Source: Tetramitus jugosus (taxonomy: Eukaryota; Heterolobosea; Eutetramitea; Acrasida; Vahlkampfiidae). Taken from it: 64,000 nt of DNA. A program made the translations under genes and the position numbers. The stretch spans positions 124,001-188,000 of the forward strand of contig OW569365.1 of assembly GCA_937625935.1 (NCBI GenBank). The letters run 5' to 3'. Under the pieces are notes generated by a model. It was not told the DNA's origin. It did no database searches and saw only the letters and a list, made by a program, of their open reading frames with translations. The stretch's first letter is position 1; every line of letters starts with the position of its first letter. Positions 9,590-20,381 of this stretch are shown here, in pieces.

Positions 9590-11368
9590 ATGCACAACAA
9601 CAATCATCCACATGTGCATCACAACAACTACAACTCCACCACATCAGCAGTTCAAGCTGTCATGAACACTTCCATGTACGCCATTGTCACACCCAAAGAG
9701 ATTGAAAGCATTCAACAAGAATGTGACTCTTGTCTCCAGGTATTTTCCCGCCTCCGACTTTCCCGCGTCGTAAATCGATTATTGTCTCTCTTGGAAAAAT
9801 TGAACCAGAGAGAAGTACGATTAATGGAGATTCTCGATGCGTACAATCACACACTCAACGAGCCCATTTTTTCTCAATTTTATCAACAAACACAAGCTCT
9901 CCTTGTTGACTCGTTAGCTAACACTGTAACTAACCATGAACATGCCAAAATGTTGACAGAGGAGGAGAGAGAAGCCATTGCAAACTTGAAAGCTTGCATT
10001 TTGTTGCGTAGAGGTGCCGTGTATCATGCACTCGAAGACTATGACAATGAGTTGCGTGATGTGAGTGCAGTCATGGAGCTTGAAAAAAATTTTCCTGCCT
10101 TGAGAAAAATTTTTATGATGAGTGCATGGGAGAGAACAGCGCTCGTTGCTTCAGAGCTTTATCAGCACGATAAAGCTGTGGAAGCTTGGAATTTTTATTT
10201 GGCGCTAGAGTCGGAGTATCACGATGCGTATTACAATCGCGCGCTTTCTTGGTCGGCACTGGGTGAACAAAAGAGAGCGATTCAGGACAATATTAGGTGC
10301 ATTGAGTTGAATCCGCACAATGTAGAAGCGTATATTAATTGTGCTGCTTGTTATTTGGATATTGGAGAGCATAGTTTGGCATTGGAGTTTCTAGAGTTGG
10401 CTCTGGAGCAGAATTCGAGGCATCCAATGGCGTACATGTGCGAGTTTCGAGTTCATTTCAAGTTGCGTGACTATAAGCGAGCATTGAAGAGTTTGAGACG
10501 TGTGGAAAAGTTGATTTCCGATCCAGAGGACAAGTATCATGATCGAATGAAGGATGTTTGGGAAGAGTATGGTCACGTGTACCATCGATTAGCAAAGAAG
10601 CGACTTTGTTTGTGCAGCAAGTGTGCAAAGACAGAGGAAGATAAACAGAAGCGCAGGGAATTGTTTCGGAAGTATTGTGATAAATCGATTAACGCATTTA
10701 TTAAATCGAGGCATTATGCAAGGACGCGAAAGGTCACAATGACCAAGACAGATCATTTAATTGAAATGCTGAGAGAGCGAGCAAAGATATTCCATGCTGA
10801 AGAGTCGATGAACGAAGCGTTGGCCGATTGTGCGTTAATCATTAAGGTGAGCGAAGATAGTACACTCGATATTCACGAGGTGTATAATATGGTAGGACAA
10901 TTATATATTCAGAAGAGTATGCCAGATGCGTCGTTGTTGGCTTTTAGTAATGCTCTCAGACAGCACGAGTCTTGCGAGTTTGCACTGAAAGGAAAAGCAA
11001 TCGCATTGCACAAGCTAGGAAAGCTTGAAGAAGCATTTGAGTCGTTCAAAGTTTTTGATGCTACCTATCCAGACAACAGTGATGTTCAGTACTGGATTCA
11101 AGTACTCGAGCGGAATATAGAGAATAGGTGCGCTTTATGTGGAAAGGAAGCACGAGAAAACAATCCATTAAAACGGTGTGGCCGTTGCAAAATGGTTTAT
11201 TATTGCTCTGCAGAATGTCAAAGAAGCGATTGGACGAGTTGTCACAAGTCGAATTGTGACGCATCCATGCGGCTAGAACTTCATTCTACTGGAAAGGAAT
11301 CTCCCGTAGGGCAACATGATACCATATCGAGCCATCATCTGAGTACTGGAGACAATGAGAACGAGTAG
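9590..11368 (+). CDS. TPR protein with C-terminal MYND zinc finger
   Basis: 592 residues. After a His/Asn-rich start comes a long run of tetratricopeptide-type helices. Recognisable TPRs are at [40 protein letters not shown] and the segment ending [19 protein letters not shown]. Near residue 515 is a MYND finger with the C-x2-C, C-x2-C, C-x3-C, H-x3-C pattern ([32 protein letters not shown]). A second Cys cluster (CLCSKCAK) lies mid-protein in a basic loop. MYND fingers bind Pro-rich peptides and TPRs bind partner proteins or chaperones. An adaptor role is therefore likely; no catalytic SET domain is seen. Confidence 0.88.
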   Translation: MHNNNHPHVHHNNYNSTTSAVQAVMNTSMYAIVTPKEIESIQQECDSCLQVFSRLRLSRVVNRLLSLLEKLNQREVRLMEILDAYNHTLNEPIFSQFYQQTQALLVDSLANTVTNHEHAKMLTEEEREAIANLKACILLRRGAVYHALEDYDNELRDVSAVMELEKNFPALRKIFMMSAWERTALVASELYQHDKAVEAWNFYLALESEYHDAYYNRALSWSALGEQKRAIQDNIRCIELNPHNVEAYINCAACYLDIGEHSLALEFLELALEQNSRHPMAYMCEFRVHFKLRDYKRALKSLRRVEKLISDPEDKYHDRMKDVWEEYGHVYHRLAKKRLCLCSKCAKTEEDKQKRRELFRKYCDKSINAFIKSRHYARTRKVTMTKTDHLIEMLRERAKIFHAEESMNEALADCALIIKVSEDSTLDIHEVYNMVGQLYIQKSMPDASLLAFSNALRQHESCEFALKGKAIALHKLGKLEEAFESFKVFDATYPDNSDVQYWIQVLERNIENRCALCGKEARENNPLKRCGRCKMVYYCSAECQRSDWTSCHKSNCDASMRLELHSTGKESPVGQHDTISSHHLSTGDNENE

Positions 11369-11398
11369 TAAAATTTCTTCAACACAAAACTTCGAGCA

Positions 11399-13683
11399 TT
11401 ATTCTTCTAAGAGGTTATATGATGCCACAATATCATTCGTTAAGCTATAGTCTGAGAGGAACACGGACTGTTGAAAATTTGTAACCTTCTCATGGTTCTT
11501 GTACTCTGGTGTCTTGGACATTCGAACGTATGTATCACTCAAATTTGCAGCAACATCGAAGTACAGTTTAGCGAATGCTTCTTCGAATGATATCTGAATT
11601 TCACTACGTTCTTCCGCAGAGTATCGCTTGATTAACTCCTGTAGTCCTATTCTTGTTTTTGATGGAACATTGACCTCCATGGTGCTTCCCACCTTGATGA
11701 AGGAATTGAATACCTCGCAGATCTCGTCTAGCGAGATCTGATCCTTTTGTTTCAGTTCGAATAAATTAGTCCACAGAAACACGTTTTCCGAGCTAAACTC
11801 GCTTGCACTGTAATCTGCCATTAATTTGTAGGTATATTCGTTTTGCATAATGTTCTCGATCACTGAAGGTGCTTGTTTTCCCTCTGTTCCCGTCCTTTCG
11901 TCTCTTCTGCGTACAATCCGATACAACTCAACCACAACTGCAAACCCTCCTAAAGACTGCCAAAATTGGAAACAAAAATCTAGAACGTAAGTGAACACAT
12001 GAGACACCTTGTACATCCGGTACACAGTGTCGAAGTCTCTCATTGTTAACGTACCAGCCACAATCAGACTGACTGACACTGGGACCACCAAGAACAAAAA
12101 GACTCCTCCACCCACTAGCAGTTCCACTCGATAATACAAGGGATCAGAGAACCAGAAGTACCAGAATAAACCTCTCTGTCTGATCTTTTTTCGATGAAGG
12201 ACCATATCATATATAAATGTAAAGGCAAGGATTGATCCAACAAACACATGTACAAAAGTCAACGATGACGAGAGTTTTCCTTTTGAATCAATATCATAGA
12301 ATGAAACAAATTCAGGAATAATCCAAAAAATGCACAGCGTAGCTATCACACCAAAGCAAAAAGCGGCCAGAAATAGAAGATACTTGGACGTCAAGTATTG
12401 GTAAAGTAAGACGAGATACTTTCCTGATTGCTTCATCTTGAATCGACGGATATTGATCTTGTAAATATTCCTGAACAAAAAGTACCTAAAAATGTGCACT
12501 AAAATCGAGAGAAGTGTTGGTTTCACAGCTGAAAATATCAATAATTATCAAATCTACCATCATAATGATACTTACGAGTATAAAGAATGATCGTGCATGC
12601 AGATAGGCAATAATCAAGAGAAATCATCGATGTGAATACTCTTTGTAATTGATAGCTCTGATTGCTCATATTGTAATGGTTGCGTGTTTTGAGCTCAATC
12701 AACACTGCCGTATACAATGCAATAGTCAAACACTTTGCAATCAGAAAACAAATACTTGTAAAGTATGGAATGCCTAATCTACTTCGAACGAGCAGTCTCT
12801 TTCTCAAGCACAGGAGCAGAACAATTTGCAGAATGGTAAAAATGGCACAACCAACTGCTGATGCAAGTGAAAGAATATACAGAGAAGCTCTGTTCGAATA
12901 ATACTTTGAATTAAATGGAATGATGGTAGCATTCGCATTTTGACACTTGAAGGATGTAGCTTTCGACTCCAACTTCATCTCTGCTTGATAATGAAATTGA
13001 ATACCGGTAAATTGAAGCAAACGACCCACTTTTTGCACAGTTTTTGCCAATGTGCTACCAACGACAACAATCGACAGATCACTTCCCGTTGGTATCTTCT
13101 TCTGAATGTCCAGAACAAAAACACAACTTGCATTGTAAATTGGAAAACAATCCAAGTTGTACTTCAATTTGGACGATTGAAGAGAATAGAGACTATCGTT
13201 AAACGAGGACTTTGTAGGTATGATTGTGGAGTTTAGCTCAAAGATGCGATCATCAAACACACCTGACAATCTCAACCCTGTTTTGAGCACATACACACGG
13301 TCATACTCTATAAAATCCACTGCTGTCTCATTATTTGCTAGATAATGATCATCAACGGCAGCACGACTGTCGTAGCTCAAGAAATTGCGTGGCGCTTGAT
13401 TTTCTTGAGCTTTCGAACTGCCATCACCCGTCGTTGGCGATCGTAGTGGATTGGCGGAATTATTTTTTGGCGCGATTTTGTAGCCAAGGGCCAGCCAACC
13501 TTCTTTCCACGAGAGGTTCTTCACAGTGATTGCCAATCGTTTTGTGTTGCCTTTGCTTCTCATGACGTAAACTTCCATGTTATTGTCCATGTTGACACAT
13601 GATTGTGCATGAACATAATCATGCAAACTGAACAAGAACAACAAGACCAGGAAGAGCAAAGTTGTTGTTCTTTTTTCTCTCAT
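11399..13683 (-). CDS. 7TM receptor fused to RGS domain
   Basis: Two exons (13683-12576 and 12528-11399) are joined across a 47-nt GTAAGT...TTTCAG intron that falls inside a membrane helix; the frame is restored as C|CT, giving 745 residues. MREKRTTTLLFLVLLFLFSL is a signal peptide; the frame upstream of it has only a GTG. The ectodomain (to about 280) starts with a DOMON-like strand pattern ending GWLALGY. Seven hydrophobic helices follow, including SLASAVGCAIFTILQIVLLL, FLAAFCFGVIATLCIFWII and VELLVGGGVFLFLVVPVSV. The cytosolic tail carries an RGS domain (YSASEFSSENVFLW...ISLDEICEVFNSF...FEEAFAKLYFD), which speeds GTP hydrolysis by G-alpha. It may act as a receptor-RGS like plant AtRGS1. 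The ligand is unknown. Confidence 0.85.
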
Positions 13684-14083
13684 GTTTCTTTTTCTGTTCG
13701 GGACAGGTGACGCTTCGGTGAAATCTATCGCGATAAATTGTTCAGAGGAGGAGCTTTCGACTGAAATTGTCACTCAAAACGATTAGGTCAGTCTGTCAAT
13801 GTGTGAAGTTACAAAGATGTGGAAGGCTTTAACTTCGAAAGTAAGTGGACCATCGTTGTGTGGGCGTGTCAGCCCAACGCAAACAGTGTTTGCACAATCG
13901 ATCATTCGAACGAAGGTACCAAGAAACTCTCCGCCGGCCGACACTGCCGCTTCCTTGCTATCTTTGGATGTCACGTCGGCTTGATGAGTTGTCGGTAAAC
14001 CTTGTGGTGTCGTCATCGTCCCTATGCGCTGCAAAGCGAGAGTATCAACATCCAAAAAAAACCGAATTATCGTGTGAATCATC
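13684..14083. promoter_or_regulatory. 400-bp divergent intergenic region
   Basis: This lies between the start codons of the 7TM-RGS gene (minus) and the small secreted protein gene (plus). It presumably holds both promoters. No coding exon with start and splice signals could be supported; short frames on both strands have no domain character. No sharp core element is recognised. Confidence 0.35.
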
Positions 14084-14575
14084 ATGAGAGCTATTACCCT
14101 TATCCTCCTCGTTGCTATTATTGTGTTCATTGGCCTTGCTGCCCTTGGTGATGCCTCCTCTCCTACTGAACCAAAGCTCAAGAAACAATCTCAACCAAGA
14201 AAGCTTGGTGCCTCCATCAGAAAGCTCGTAAAGCACTATGGTCCCGTGCTCGAACAAAAGGCAAAGAATTTGAACAAGAAGGTCAAGAAGGGTGTCTCCT
14301 TGTTGAAGAAGAGAAAGAACCATAACAACAAGATTGCTACCACTGCTACTGCTGCTGTTGGCGCACTTGCTGATTCCAATTTCTGGTTGACTCCTGGCAA
14401 GTACACTTGTTCTCAGTTGAACGTTCAAAACGGTATAGAGTGCACTCAGAGATGCATCAATCAATACAAGGGAAGACAAGTTCATCTCAAGTATTGGTTC
14501 GCTGCCTTCAATGATCCACCTGTTTGCAGAATTTGTTTGAAGCGTATTTGTAACTGCTGTGCCATTCCAATCTAA
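14084..14575 (+). CDS. Small secreted protein: cationic helix plus eight-Cys C-terminus
   Basis: 163 residues. The start MRAITLILLVAIIVFIGLAALGDAS is a clear signal peptide. Residues about 30-85 are strongly cationic, with Lys/Arg spaced to give an amphipathic helix (SIRKLVKHYGPVLEQ, KKVKKGVSLLKKRKN). The last 60 residues contain eight Cys (YTC, ECTQRC, VCRIC, RICNCC), which could form four disulphides. No family is recognised. A secreted cationic amphipathic segment beside a disulphide module is reminiscent of host-defence or prey-lysing peptides of amoebae, but this is speculation. An antisense frame (14659-14045) overlaps it; the plus frame is preferred for its signal peptide and ordered Cys pattern. 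Confidence 0.72.
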   Translation: MRAITLILLVAIIVFIGLAALGDASSPTEPKLKKQSQPRKLGASIRKLVKHYGPVLEQKAKNLNKKVKKGVSLLKKRKNHNNKIATTATAAVGALADSNFWLTPGKYTCSQLNVQNGIECTQRCINQYKGRQVHLKYWFAAFNDPPVCRICLKRICNCCAIPI

Positions 14576-14865
14576 TGGAAGTGCGGCACAACATCTGGAT
14601 GTGATAGAGTCGTAACCATGGTTGTGATTGAATAAACATCCATAGCAAATTTCAGCCAATAATTAATCTGATGCTGTTCGCTCTGAATGTTTGAAGAGTG
14701 AACATTCTTTCAAGCTTCCTGGGCCGCAGTTGCTGGTTCATCGGTCAACCACCTTAACAAAGCTGATACTATCCCAAAAAAGTTTCAAGATGAGCCAGAT
14801 GAGCAGTTCCGAAACCATCCAAACTAAGTTTTGTGATTTTATTGGGTACCGTAACATCAAAATCT

Positions 14866-15528
14866 CTATGTCAATCGAGCTTTCTTGGCATTCCTTTCTT
14901 CATTTTCCTTTTGTCTTTCTAGCTCCCATCTCTTTTCTAGTGCTCTTTCTCGGGCATAGTCTGATTGTTGGAACACAGAACATAGCAAGCAATCAAATTT
15001 GTCTCCATTTTCAACACAATTATTTAAATACGAGAGAATATGATGCTTAACAACAGGCAAAGGAATGTTCAACTTGTTGCTCAACACAAAAGCTGCATGC
15101 TTTTGTCTGTACTCGTAGTCATCAGGCGCAGCGGGATCCACTTCAATCAAATATTTATTCCTTCTTCGATCAGTGTGACAGTCAATACATACAAATCCAT
15201 CGGCAATGAGCTTTACATCTCCCCAACCCTCGAAATACTCTGAGAATTCTTGTGAATGAACCGTGTGACCAGTTCTTCCCAAAGTGGCTGATCCATAGGA
15301 AGTGTATTGGCAATTCAGAAAGATGTGTTGTCCACTGCGAACCACAACATCATCGGAATAGCAAAATTGACCGCCTCCACAATTGGCATGATGATCATCG
15401 TCATCATACTCGCTCTCTTCCTTCGCTCTCTTATCGTTCTTTCTATTTTGCTTCTCGTACTGTCGACGTCTTGCACATTGAGAATAGCCACCACCACAAA
15501 TACCACAACGAAATGGAAAACAACCCAT
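14866..15528 (-). CDS. Cys-rich cytosolic protein of unknown function (MGCF-type)
   Basis: 220 residues from the ATG at 15528; the frame extends upstream to 15624 but only with a TTG. The N-terminus MGCFPFRCGICGGGYSQC has four Cys in CxxC-like spacing and could be N-myristoylated at Gly2, as in many amoebozoan and heterolobosean proteins beginning MGC. An Asp/His-rich loop, ANCGGGQFC and VCIDCH follow, so several possible zinc ligands are present. The C-terminus has CLLCSVF and then a Glu/Arg/Lys coiled coil (RERALEKRWELERQKENEER). No enzyme domain is recognised. It is convergent with the small secreted protein gene upstream. Confidence 0.72.
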   Translation of the reverse strand: MGCFPFRCGICGGGYSQCARRRQYEKQNRKNDKRAKEESEYDDDDHHANCGGGQFCYSDDVVVRSGQHIFLNCQYTSYGSATLGRTGHTVHSQEFSEYFEGWGDVKLIADGFVCIDCHTDRRRNKYLIEVDPAAPDDYEYRQKHAAFVLSNKLNIPLPVVKHHILSYLNNCVENGDKFDCLLCSVFQQSDYARERALEKRWELERQKENEERNAKKARLT

Positions 15529-15851
15529 TGCTCCTAATTGATATCTCAAGTTTCTGTTTTTTCCAATAAAAAGCGGAAGGACTTTGCAAATGTGTTGACA
15601 ATTTTTCGGAACTCTGCTAACCAACTGGTACTAACTACCCACGTGGACATTCAAGATTGTTCTTTAAAAAAACGACATTAGCAGCAAGCACGACATTTAG
15701 AAGATTTGAAAAATTTGTCATTTGAATTTCCTTGTTGTCACGCAACCAATTGTCGTGAACCACGAGCCAGAGACCTGTGTTAATCACCATGCTCTCTGTC
15801 CTGGGTGAAACAACTGACAAGTTGACTCAGCTCAGCGTGAATGCACCAGAC

Positions 15852-16934
15852 TCAAATTCTTGGTATCTGGAGCATACTTGGATGTAAAAGTCGAATAGAC
15901 ACCTTCTGAAGACCAATGACTGATATGGCAGGATAGTACACAATATCTCGTGTCGGAATGCCCGTGATAGTGTGAAAATACTCATTGTTCTTAAAGAGAT
16001 GCATGGACGCAGTACTGGAGTTATCACACAAGTTCTTCAAATCAAATTTCATCGCTATCGTGTCACCTGAACTAAACACAAAATTCTGCTCACCCAGAAC
16101 AGATCGAGAGGGATTCAGAGAACGGTTTATGGACACTGTATGTTCTCCCATGTTGTAACCCACACCTTCGCTGCAGCACCCTACAATCTTATCTCGCTCT
16201 TCTTTAGTAAACTCATATGTACTTCTCTCGATTCCGACAAATACTCGATAAGCATTGTAACCTCCATTGTCATGTTCATCCAGAGTGTATTCCCAACAAT
16301 GAACCCTTCCCAACTCAAGTTTTCTGTTGGTTCGGATCGTGTTCCACTTGTGCTTTTTCTCACATAATATTGTCTTGTTATTGTTGTGCATTGTAATGTC
16401 AGTGTCGGGTGTCCTTGTATCAGGTTCCCATTTCATCAAGTTCAATTGAACTCTATTTCTCCACAAGTTCTCCAGAGTTGAGTCTTCACTGACTGTTTCC
16501 ACATCCAAAGACAAGGTTGACAAATCTAATTGGTTCTCTTCAATCTCTTCTTTCTTCGACAGTAGTTCCTGTGCTGCAATGACAGCTTCTTCATCATCAA
16601 TGTTCAACCCGATTTGATTGGCCACCAATTTCCACAGATACCCATCGTTATCAGGGCTCAGCACCAAATATGCACCATGTTGACAACTCAATGACACGTG
16701 ATACAGGTCCTGCAGGCTCAAGAATGTTAAAATGTAGAGCTGCAGGTCACACGACAACAACTCAAAGATGTTGAGAGACAACTCTTCCTTTGTCAGAGAG
16801 ACCTCCAACTCTTCGCTCATTTTATCAGGAGTTACTTGAATCGGTTCTGAACTTTGTGCCATTTCTTTTGGTTGTTGTTTGACCAAAGAGTTCAGATAAT
16901 AAAGTTCTCCAATGTTCAATCGGAAGTCGGACAT
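15852..16934 (-). CDS. F-box and SPRY (B30.2) domain protein
   Basis: 360 residues from MSDFRLNIGEL. Residues about 55-100 fit an F-box (LLSCDLQLYILTFLSLQDLYHVSLSCQ), the module that binds Skp1 in SCF ubiquitin ligases. Residues about 190-355 are SPRY-like: GRVHCWEYTLDE, AYRVFVGIERSTYEF, GVGYNMGEHT, SGDTIAMKFDLKN, MHLFKNNEYFHTITGIP and YYPAISVIGLQKVSI follow the usual strand order. SPRY domains recognise short peptides. The likely role is substrate selection for an SCF E3 ligase, in cytosol or nucleus. Confidence 0.85.
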   Translation of the reverse strand: MSDFRLNIGELYYLNSLVKQQPKEMAQSSEPIQVTPDKMSEELEVSLTKEELSLNIFELLSCDLQLYILTFLSLQDLYHVSLSCQHGAYLVLSPDNDGYLWKLVANQIGLNIDDEEAVIAAQELLSKKEEIEENQLDLSTLSLDVETVSEDSTLENLWRNRVQLNLMKWEPDTRTPDTDITMHNNNKTILCEKKHKWNTIRTNRKLELGRVHCWEYTLDEHDNGGYNAYRVFVGIERSTYEFTKEERDKIVGCCSEGVGYNMGEHTVSINRSLNPSRSVLGEQNFVFSSGDTIAMKFDLKNLCDNSSTASMHLFKNNEYFHTITGIPTRDIVYYPAISVIGLQKVSIRLLHPSMLQIPRI

Positions 16935-16963
16935 TGTAACAACTTTGATTCACAGGTATTTAT

Positions 16964-17554
16964 TTAGAATGCCTTTACAGCCTGGCACTTGTCTTGGTGG
17001 AAGGAAATGTGTTGTGTCAACAGGTTGAGCTTCAAAGTCAACAATCGAACATCCACATGCATATCAGCCATAAAGCAATTGTTTGGCACAGAAAACTTGA
17101 TATCGGAGAAATCGACACAAAGCTTGAGCACTTCAAAGAATGGATAACACACTTGAGCCAAATCTTCCAAGCTATATTCATGAGTATAGGTATACTTGTT
17201 ATCAACCGTCACTTGCAAAGTCAAAGCAAAGGCCTTGAGATCGACTTGTGCACTCACTGAAGCATCAAACTTGATGCGTTGGTGAACAAAACCGACATTG
17301 ACCTCCTGGTCCACATGAATCAAGCAAGTTTCATTCTTGGTGGCATCATCAAAGTGGCACTTGCCCTGAATTTCACCTAAACGAGCCAATTCATTGAGCA
17401 AAAATTTTCCAGTGTCCATTTGAGACATGGTAAGCAAGGAGGTTTTTTCCTCTTCAACAGCAGAGGTAGAGGCAGCATAGGTAGTAGTACGACCAGTAAA
17501 CAACAGCAAGGTAACTGCTGTGAGCAAGAGAGCAAGGATGACAGTGTGCTTCAT
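16964..17554 (-). CDS. Secreted protein of unknown function
   Basis: 196 residues from MKHTVILALLLTAVTLLLF, a strong signal peptide ending near TTTYAAS. A longer frame upstream (to 17698) would bury this signal and is not favoured. The mature part has regular alternating strands and five Cys (KCHF, ETCL, VCYPF, KLCVD, NNCF; a sixth is KCQ). It has no recognised domain. Repeated strand pairs such as VQVTVDNKYTYTHEYSLED and DIKFSVPNNCF suggest a small beta-sandwich. It sits 30 bp from the start of the F-box/SPRY gene on the same strand. Confidence 0.72.
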   Translation of the reverse strand: MKHTVILALLLTAVTLLLFTGRTTTYAASTSAVEEEKTSLLTMSQMDTGKFLLNELARLGEIQGKCHFDDATKNETCLIHVDQEVNVGFVHQRIKFDASVSAQVDLKAFALTLQVTVDNKYTYTHEYSLEDLAQVCYPFFEVLKLCVDFSDIKFSVPNNCFMADMHVDVRLLTLKLNLLTQHISFHQDKCQAVKAF

Positions 17555-17765
17555 AATGGGAGTTCGTTGTACAACGTGTTTTTTCTGCGATACGGCGGAG
17601 AAACTTGTGTTTGAAAGGTTAATTTCATGGATGGACACTGATGTGTGAGATGATTTACAACCGTTGGGTCGGAATCGATGGATTTGTTGTTGTAACATCA
17701 GGGTTCTTTTGTAAGATTTGATCGAGGAGATCTCATTGTATTTTGACTGAGAATTTGAAGGAAGG

Positions 17766-17774
17766 TCCTTCGAA
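17766..17774 (+). promoter_or_regulatory. TCCTTCGAA upstream element (dynamin copy 1)
   Basis: The 9-mer TCCTTCGAA ends 68 bp before the ATG at 17843. The same 9-mer sits at a similar distance from the other two dynamin-like genes, which suggests a shared control site. Function is inferred from position only. Confidence 0.45.
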
Positions 17775-17842
17775 TTGTGTATTGAAAAGGGATTTCAATT
17801 TTTCAGAATACACTCCTCCAGACCACAAACTTCGCCTCCAAA

Positions 17843-19774
17843 ATGGACCTACCAAACGAAAACTTAGTTTCCATTCTCACCGATTGTAGAAAATTCTTGA
17901 CAGAAGAACAACAAAGAAAATTGAAATTGCCATCCATTGTTGTTGTTGGAGCTGAAAGCAATGGCAAGTCTTCTTTGCTTCAGAGAATCATTGGAATGGA
18001 ACTCCTTCCCACCGACATTCATGTGTGCACTCGATGTCCCATTGAAGTATCCATCTTGAACAATACTTCAATTGAGAAAAAATTCAAGTTGTCAATTACT
18101 GAGGTGCATGGAGAGGAGTATGAGCCCATTAAATTCGACAACGATTCAGAGTTCTTTGAGTGTGAAAATGTCCAAGATATCCGAGGTCAAGTCACTTCAA
18201 TCGTATCCATGTTGTCCAACAACAGAATTCAGGAAGGAAGAACACTTCAAGGAACAGGTTTCTCGAACGAACCAATCAAGATTCAAGTGGAATCATCATT
18301 GTTCAAAGAGAGTTTGTCCTTCACTGACCTTCCAGGATACAATAACAGCGAAAAGAAAGTCGAGAAGGCCTTGAAAGAGATTTACAACAAGGTTTTGTCT
18401 GAAGATAAGCACTCAATCGTTCTTTGGGTGCATCAAGCAACTTCTACTCATGGAAGTACAAGCATCAACAGCGAACGATTGTTTCACCTCCTTGGCGAGT
18501 CTTGGAATAATCGAGTTGTTGGTGTACTGACAAAGGTGGATGTAGAGGGTGCTACTGATATTGCCATTGATATGATGACAAAACAAGAGAACGGAATCAC
18601 CTGGTTTGCAGTCATGAACAAAGGTAATTCTCAGAGCGACTCTTTCGATGAAATTGAAGAGATCGAAAGAAGAATGCTTGAAGAAAAATTGAGTTCTCGT
18701 GTGGACAATGAACATCTTGGAATCTCATCTCTGAGGCACCACCTCTCTACAACATTAATTGAGAGAACCAGAGCACTTTTTCAAGGAAACAAGTTCAATC
18801 AATCGATTAAGAACATTCTGACAGAGTGTAACGACTTCTTGGAAAGTGAACCTGAGAAAACTCTCTTTGAACAGAGGTTCTACGAAATTATTGCTGAGTT
18901 GAGAGTAGATTTGAAAGAAGCGTTGTTGAATCCCTCGGATCTAGCTGACAAGCTGGATAATCCCTACGAAGATTTCTCTCTCTTCTTGAAATCTATCGAT
19001 CCATTTGGGAAAGAATCAGTTGATTCTTTCCTTAGAAGGTTTTCTAGAGATATGGCAAGATCTGGAGGCTTAGAAAGGAGTGTCTCTTCGAGTCAAAAAA
19101 TTCCGAGAGAATTTACCCAAAATGTCATAGGGGATATTAAGCTCCGTACTGATTCTTTTCTAGTCCAATTCTTTGGTGAAGCCATGGAAAATGTATCCCA
19201 ATTCATGGAGAAGAGTAGAGTTTTCAAAAGGGAAGATCAGAGATTTGTTGCTCTATTTTGTTCAAAGATGGGATATCAAGTTGAGAGCAACTATGCATTC
19301 AAGCGCTTCCTAAAGCTCAAAGATCAAGTCAATGATTTGTTCAGACACTCACAGTATCTATTCTTTCCACCTGACAGTAATTCTATCTTTGAAAGATATC
19401 AAGAAGCAATTATCAAACCATGGAAAGATAATAGTAGTGATGCCAACAACAGGGAAGTTTTGATCAGTGTCCTATCTTTGGTTCTCAACCACATAGGATC
19501 TTTCATATACTCTCTTATTTCCTACTTGCGGTGTGAAGTTCGGGGCATGTTTATTGATATCGTGGAAGATCTCTCGGGCTGCTACAAACCTTTCATAGCA
19601 GATCTGGCTGGCGTGTATAACAAGAAGAAGGAAGCAGTTTATGATGAATACCAACGGAAGAAACCTTCTATGAAGAAGAAAAAGGAAGACTTGGATGAAC
19701 TAATCAGAAAATACCCCTTTCTCTTCTTTCATCATTCCCAACCTGAAGACGCAGTCGCTGTTCTTGGTTTGTAA
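17843..19774 (+). CDS. Dynamin-like GTPase, copy 1
   Basis: 643 residues, first of three tandem paralogues. The GTPase domain has the G1 loop GAESNGKSS (36-44), the G2 Thr in the CTRCPIEV region, G3 DLPGYNN and G4 LTKVD. These define a dynamin-superfamily GTPase that self-assembles on membranes. A long helical stalk follows. Near residue 545 is a hydrophobic stretch (LSLVLNHIGSFIYSLISYL), then a Lys-rich coiled coil close to the C-terminus that resembles a GTPase effector domain. No PH or Pro-rich domain is present, so the layout is nearer to Mx or mitochondrial/organelle dynamins than to endocytic dynamin. The target membrane is unknown. Confidence 0.9.
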   Translation: MDLPNENLVSILTDCRKFLTEEQQRKLKLPSIVVVGAESNGKSSLLQRIIGMELLPTDIHVCTRCPIEVSILNNTSIEKKFKLSITEVHGEEYEPIKFDNDSEFFECENVQDIRGQVTSIVSMLSNNRIQEGRTLQGTGFSNEPIKIQVESSLFKESLSFTDLPGYNNSEKKVEKALKEIYNKVLSEDKHSIVLWVHQATSTHGSTSINSERLFHLLGESWNNRVVGVLTKVDVEGATDIAIDMMTKQENGITWFAVMNKGNSQSDSFDEIEEIERRMLEEKLSSRVDNEHLGISSLRHHLSTTLIERTRALFQGNKFNQSIKNILTECNDFLESEPEKTLFEQRFYEIIAELRVDLKEALLNPSDLADKLDNPYEDFSLFLKSIDPFGKESVDSFLRRFSRDMARSGGLERSVSSSQKIPREFTQNVIGDIKLRTDSFLVQFFGEAMENVSQFMEKSRVFKREDQRFVALFCSKMGYQVESNYAFKRFLKLKDQVNDLFRHSQYLFFPPDSNSIFERYQEAIIKPWKDNSSDANNREVLISVLSLVLNHIGSFIYSLISYLRCEVRGMFIDIVEDLSGCYKPFIADLAGVYNKKKEAVYDEYQRKKPSMKKKKEDLDELIRKYPFLFFHHSQPEDAVAVLGL

Positions 19775-20381
19775 AGTGACGAATCACTAAACCATTATTG
19801 TAAATAAATCGGTTTATCATCGGTGAATCAGCCTTACAATTGTGACAGTTTCTTAATCTTTCATCCCATGTTTCTGAAGGGAACCGTTTCAAAATACGAC
19901 ATCAGCCTCGATCTTCAACTGTTTGCATCTTCAGCTAAACTAGCCCAATGGTTATGCAGATTAATATTCAATGTTCTCTTTCAACCATTCAATCATTGAA
20001 AATATCTAGGAACTATCGCTTGAGGCCTGCTTTGCCGATGGGGATCACACTAACCCTATGCCAGAGAAGAATGGTCGTACCCACAACCGTTGATACCATC
20101 CATTCAAATTATGACAATCCACTAACAGAGGGAGGCACGCAAGGCTAAAATAAACACTACACTTTCTTTGGACTTCTTGGAAGATTCACCTAGTCGAGAA
20201 CATATCGGAGCATAGTTTCAATCAATGATCTTGTAGTTGATCACTGCCGTTTTTGGAGCATTGGACCATGACATTGATTCGAGGTTCCTTCGAAATTTCA
20301 TATAAATTCTGGAGTTCATTGTTGACTCGGCAAAGGCACAACCACAGCAACATAGCACACCAACAACCACAACTTGCCACT
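19775..20381. other. 607-bp spacer between dynamin copies 1 and 2
   Basis: No supported gene is seen. The right end holds the presumed promoter of copy 2. A frame continuous with copy 2 from 20253 exists, but the conserved family start is the ATG at 20382. Confidence 0.4.
20286..20294 (+). promoter_or_regulatory. TCCTTCGAA upstream element (dynamin copy 2)
   Basis: Second occurrence of the 9-mer, ending 87 bp before the ATG at 20382. It is followed by the AT-rich ATATAAATT, which could be a TATA-like element. Confidence 0.45.

Noticed and set aside
14045-14659. 204-codon minus-strand frame opposite the small secreted protein
   Set aside because: It has no signal or domain, and its Ser/Leu runs mirror Lys/Asn codons on the other strand. 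The plus frame has a good signal peptide and an ordered Cys pattern.
20253-20381. N-terminal extension of dynamin copy 2
   Set aside because: It has an in-frame ATG but is absent from copies 1 and 3, contains the TCCTTCGAA element and reads as leader sequence; the family start MDLQNED is preferred.
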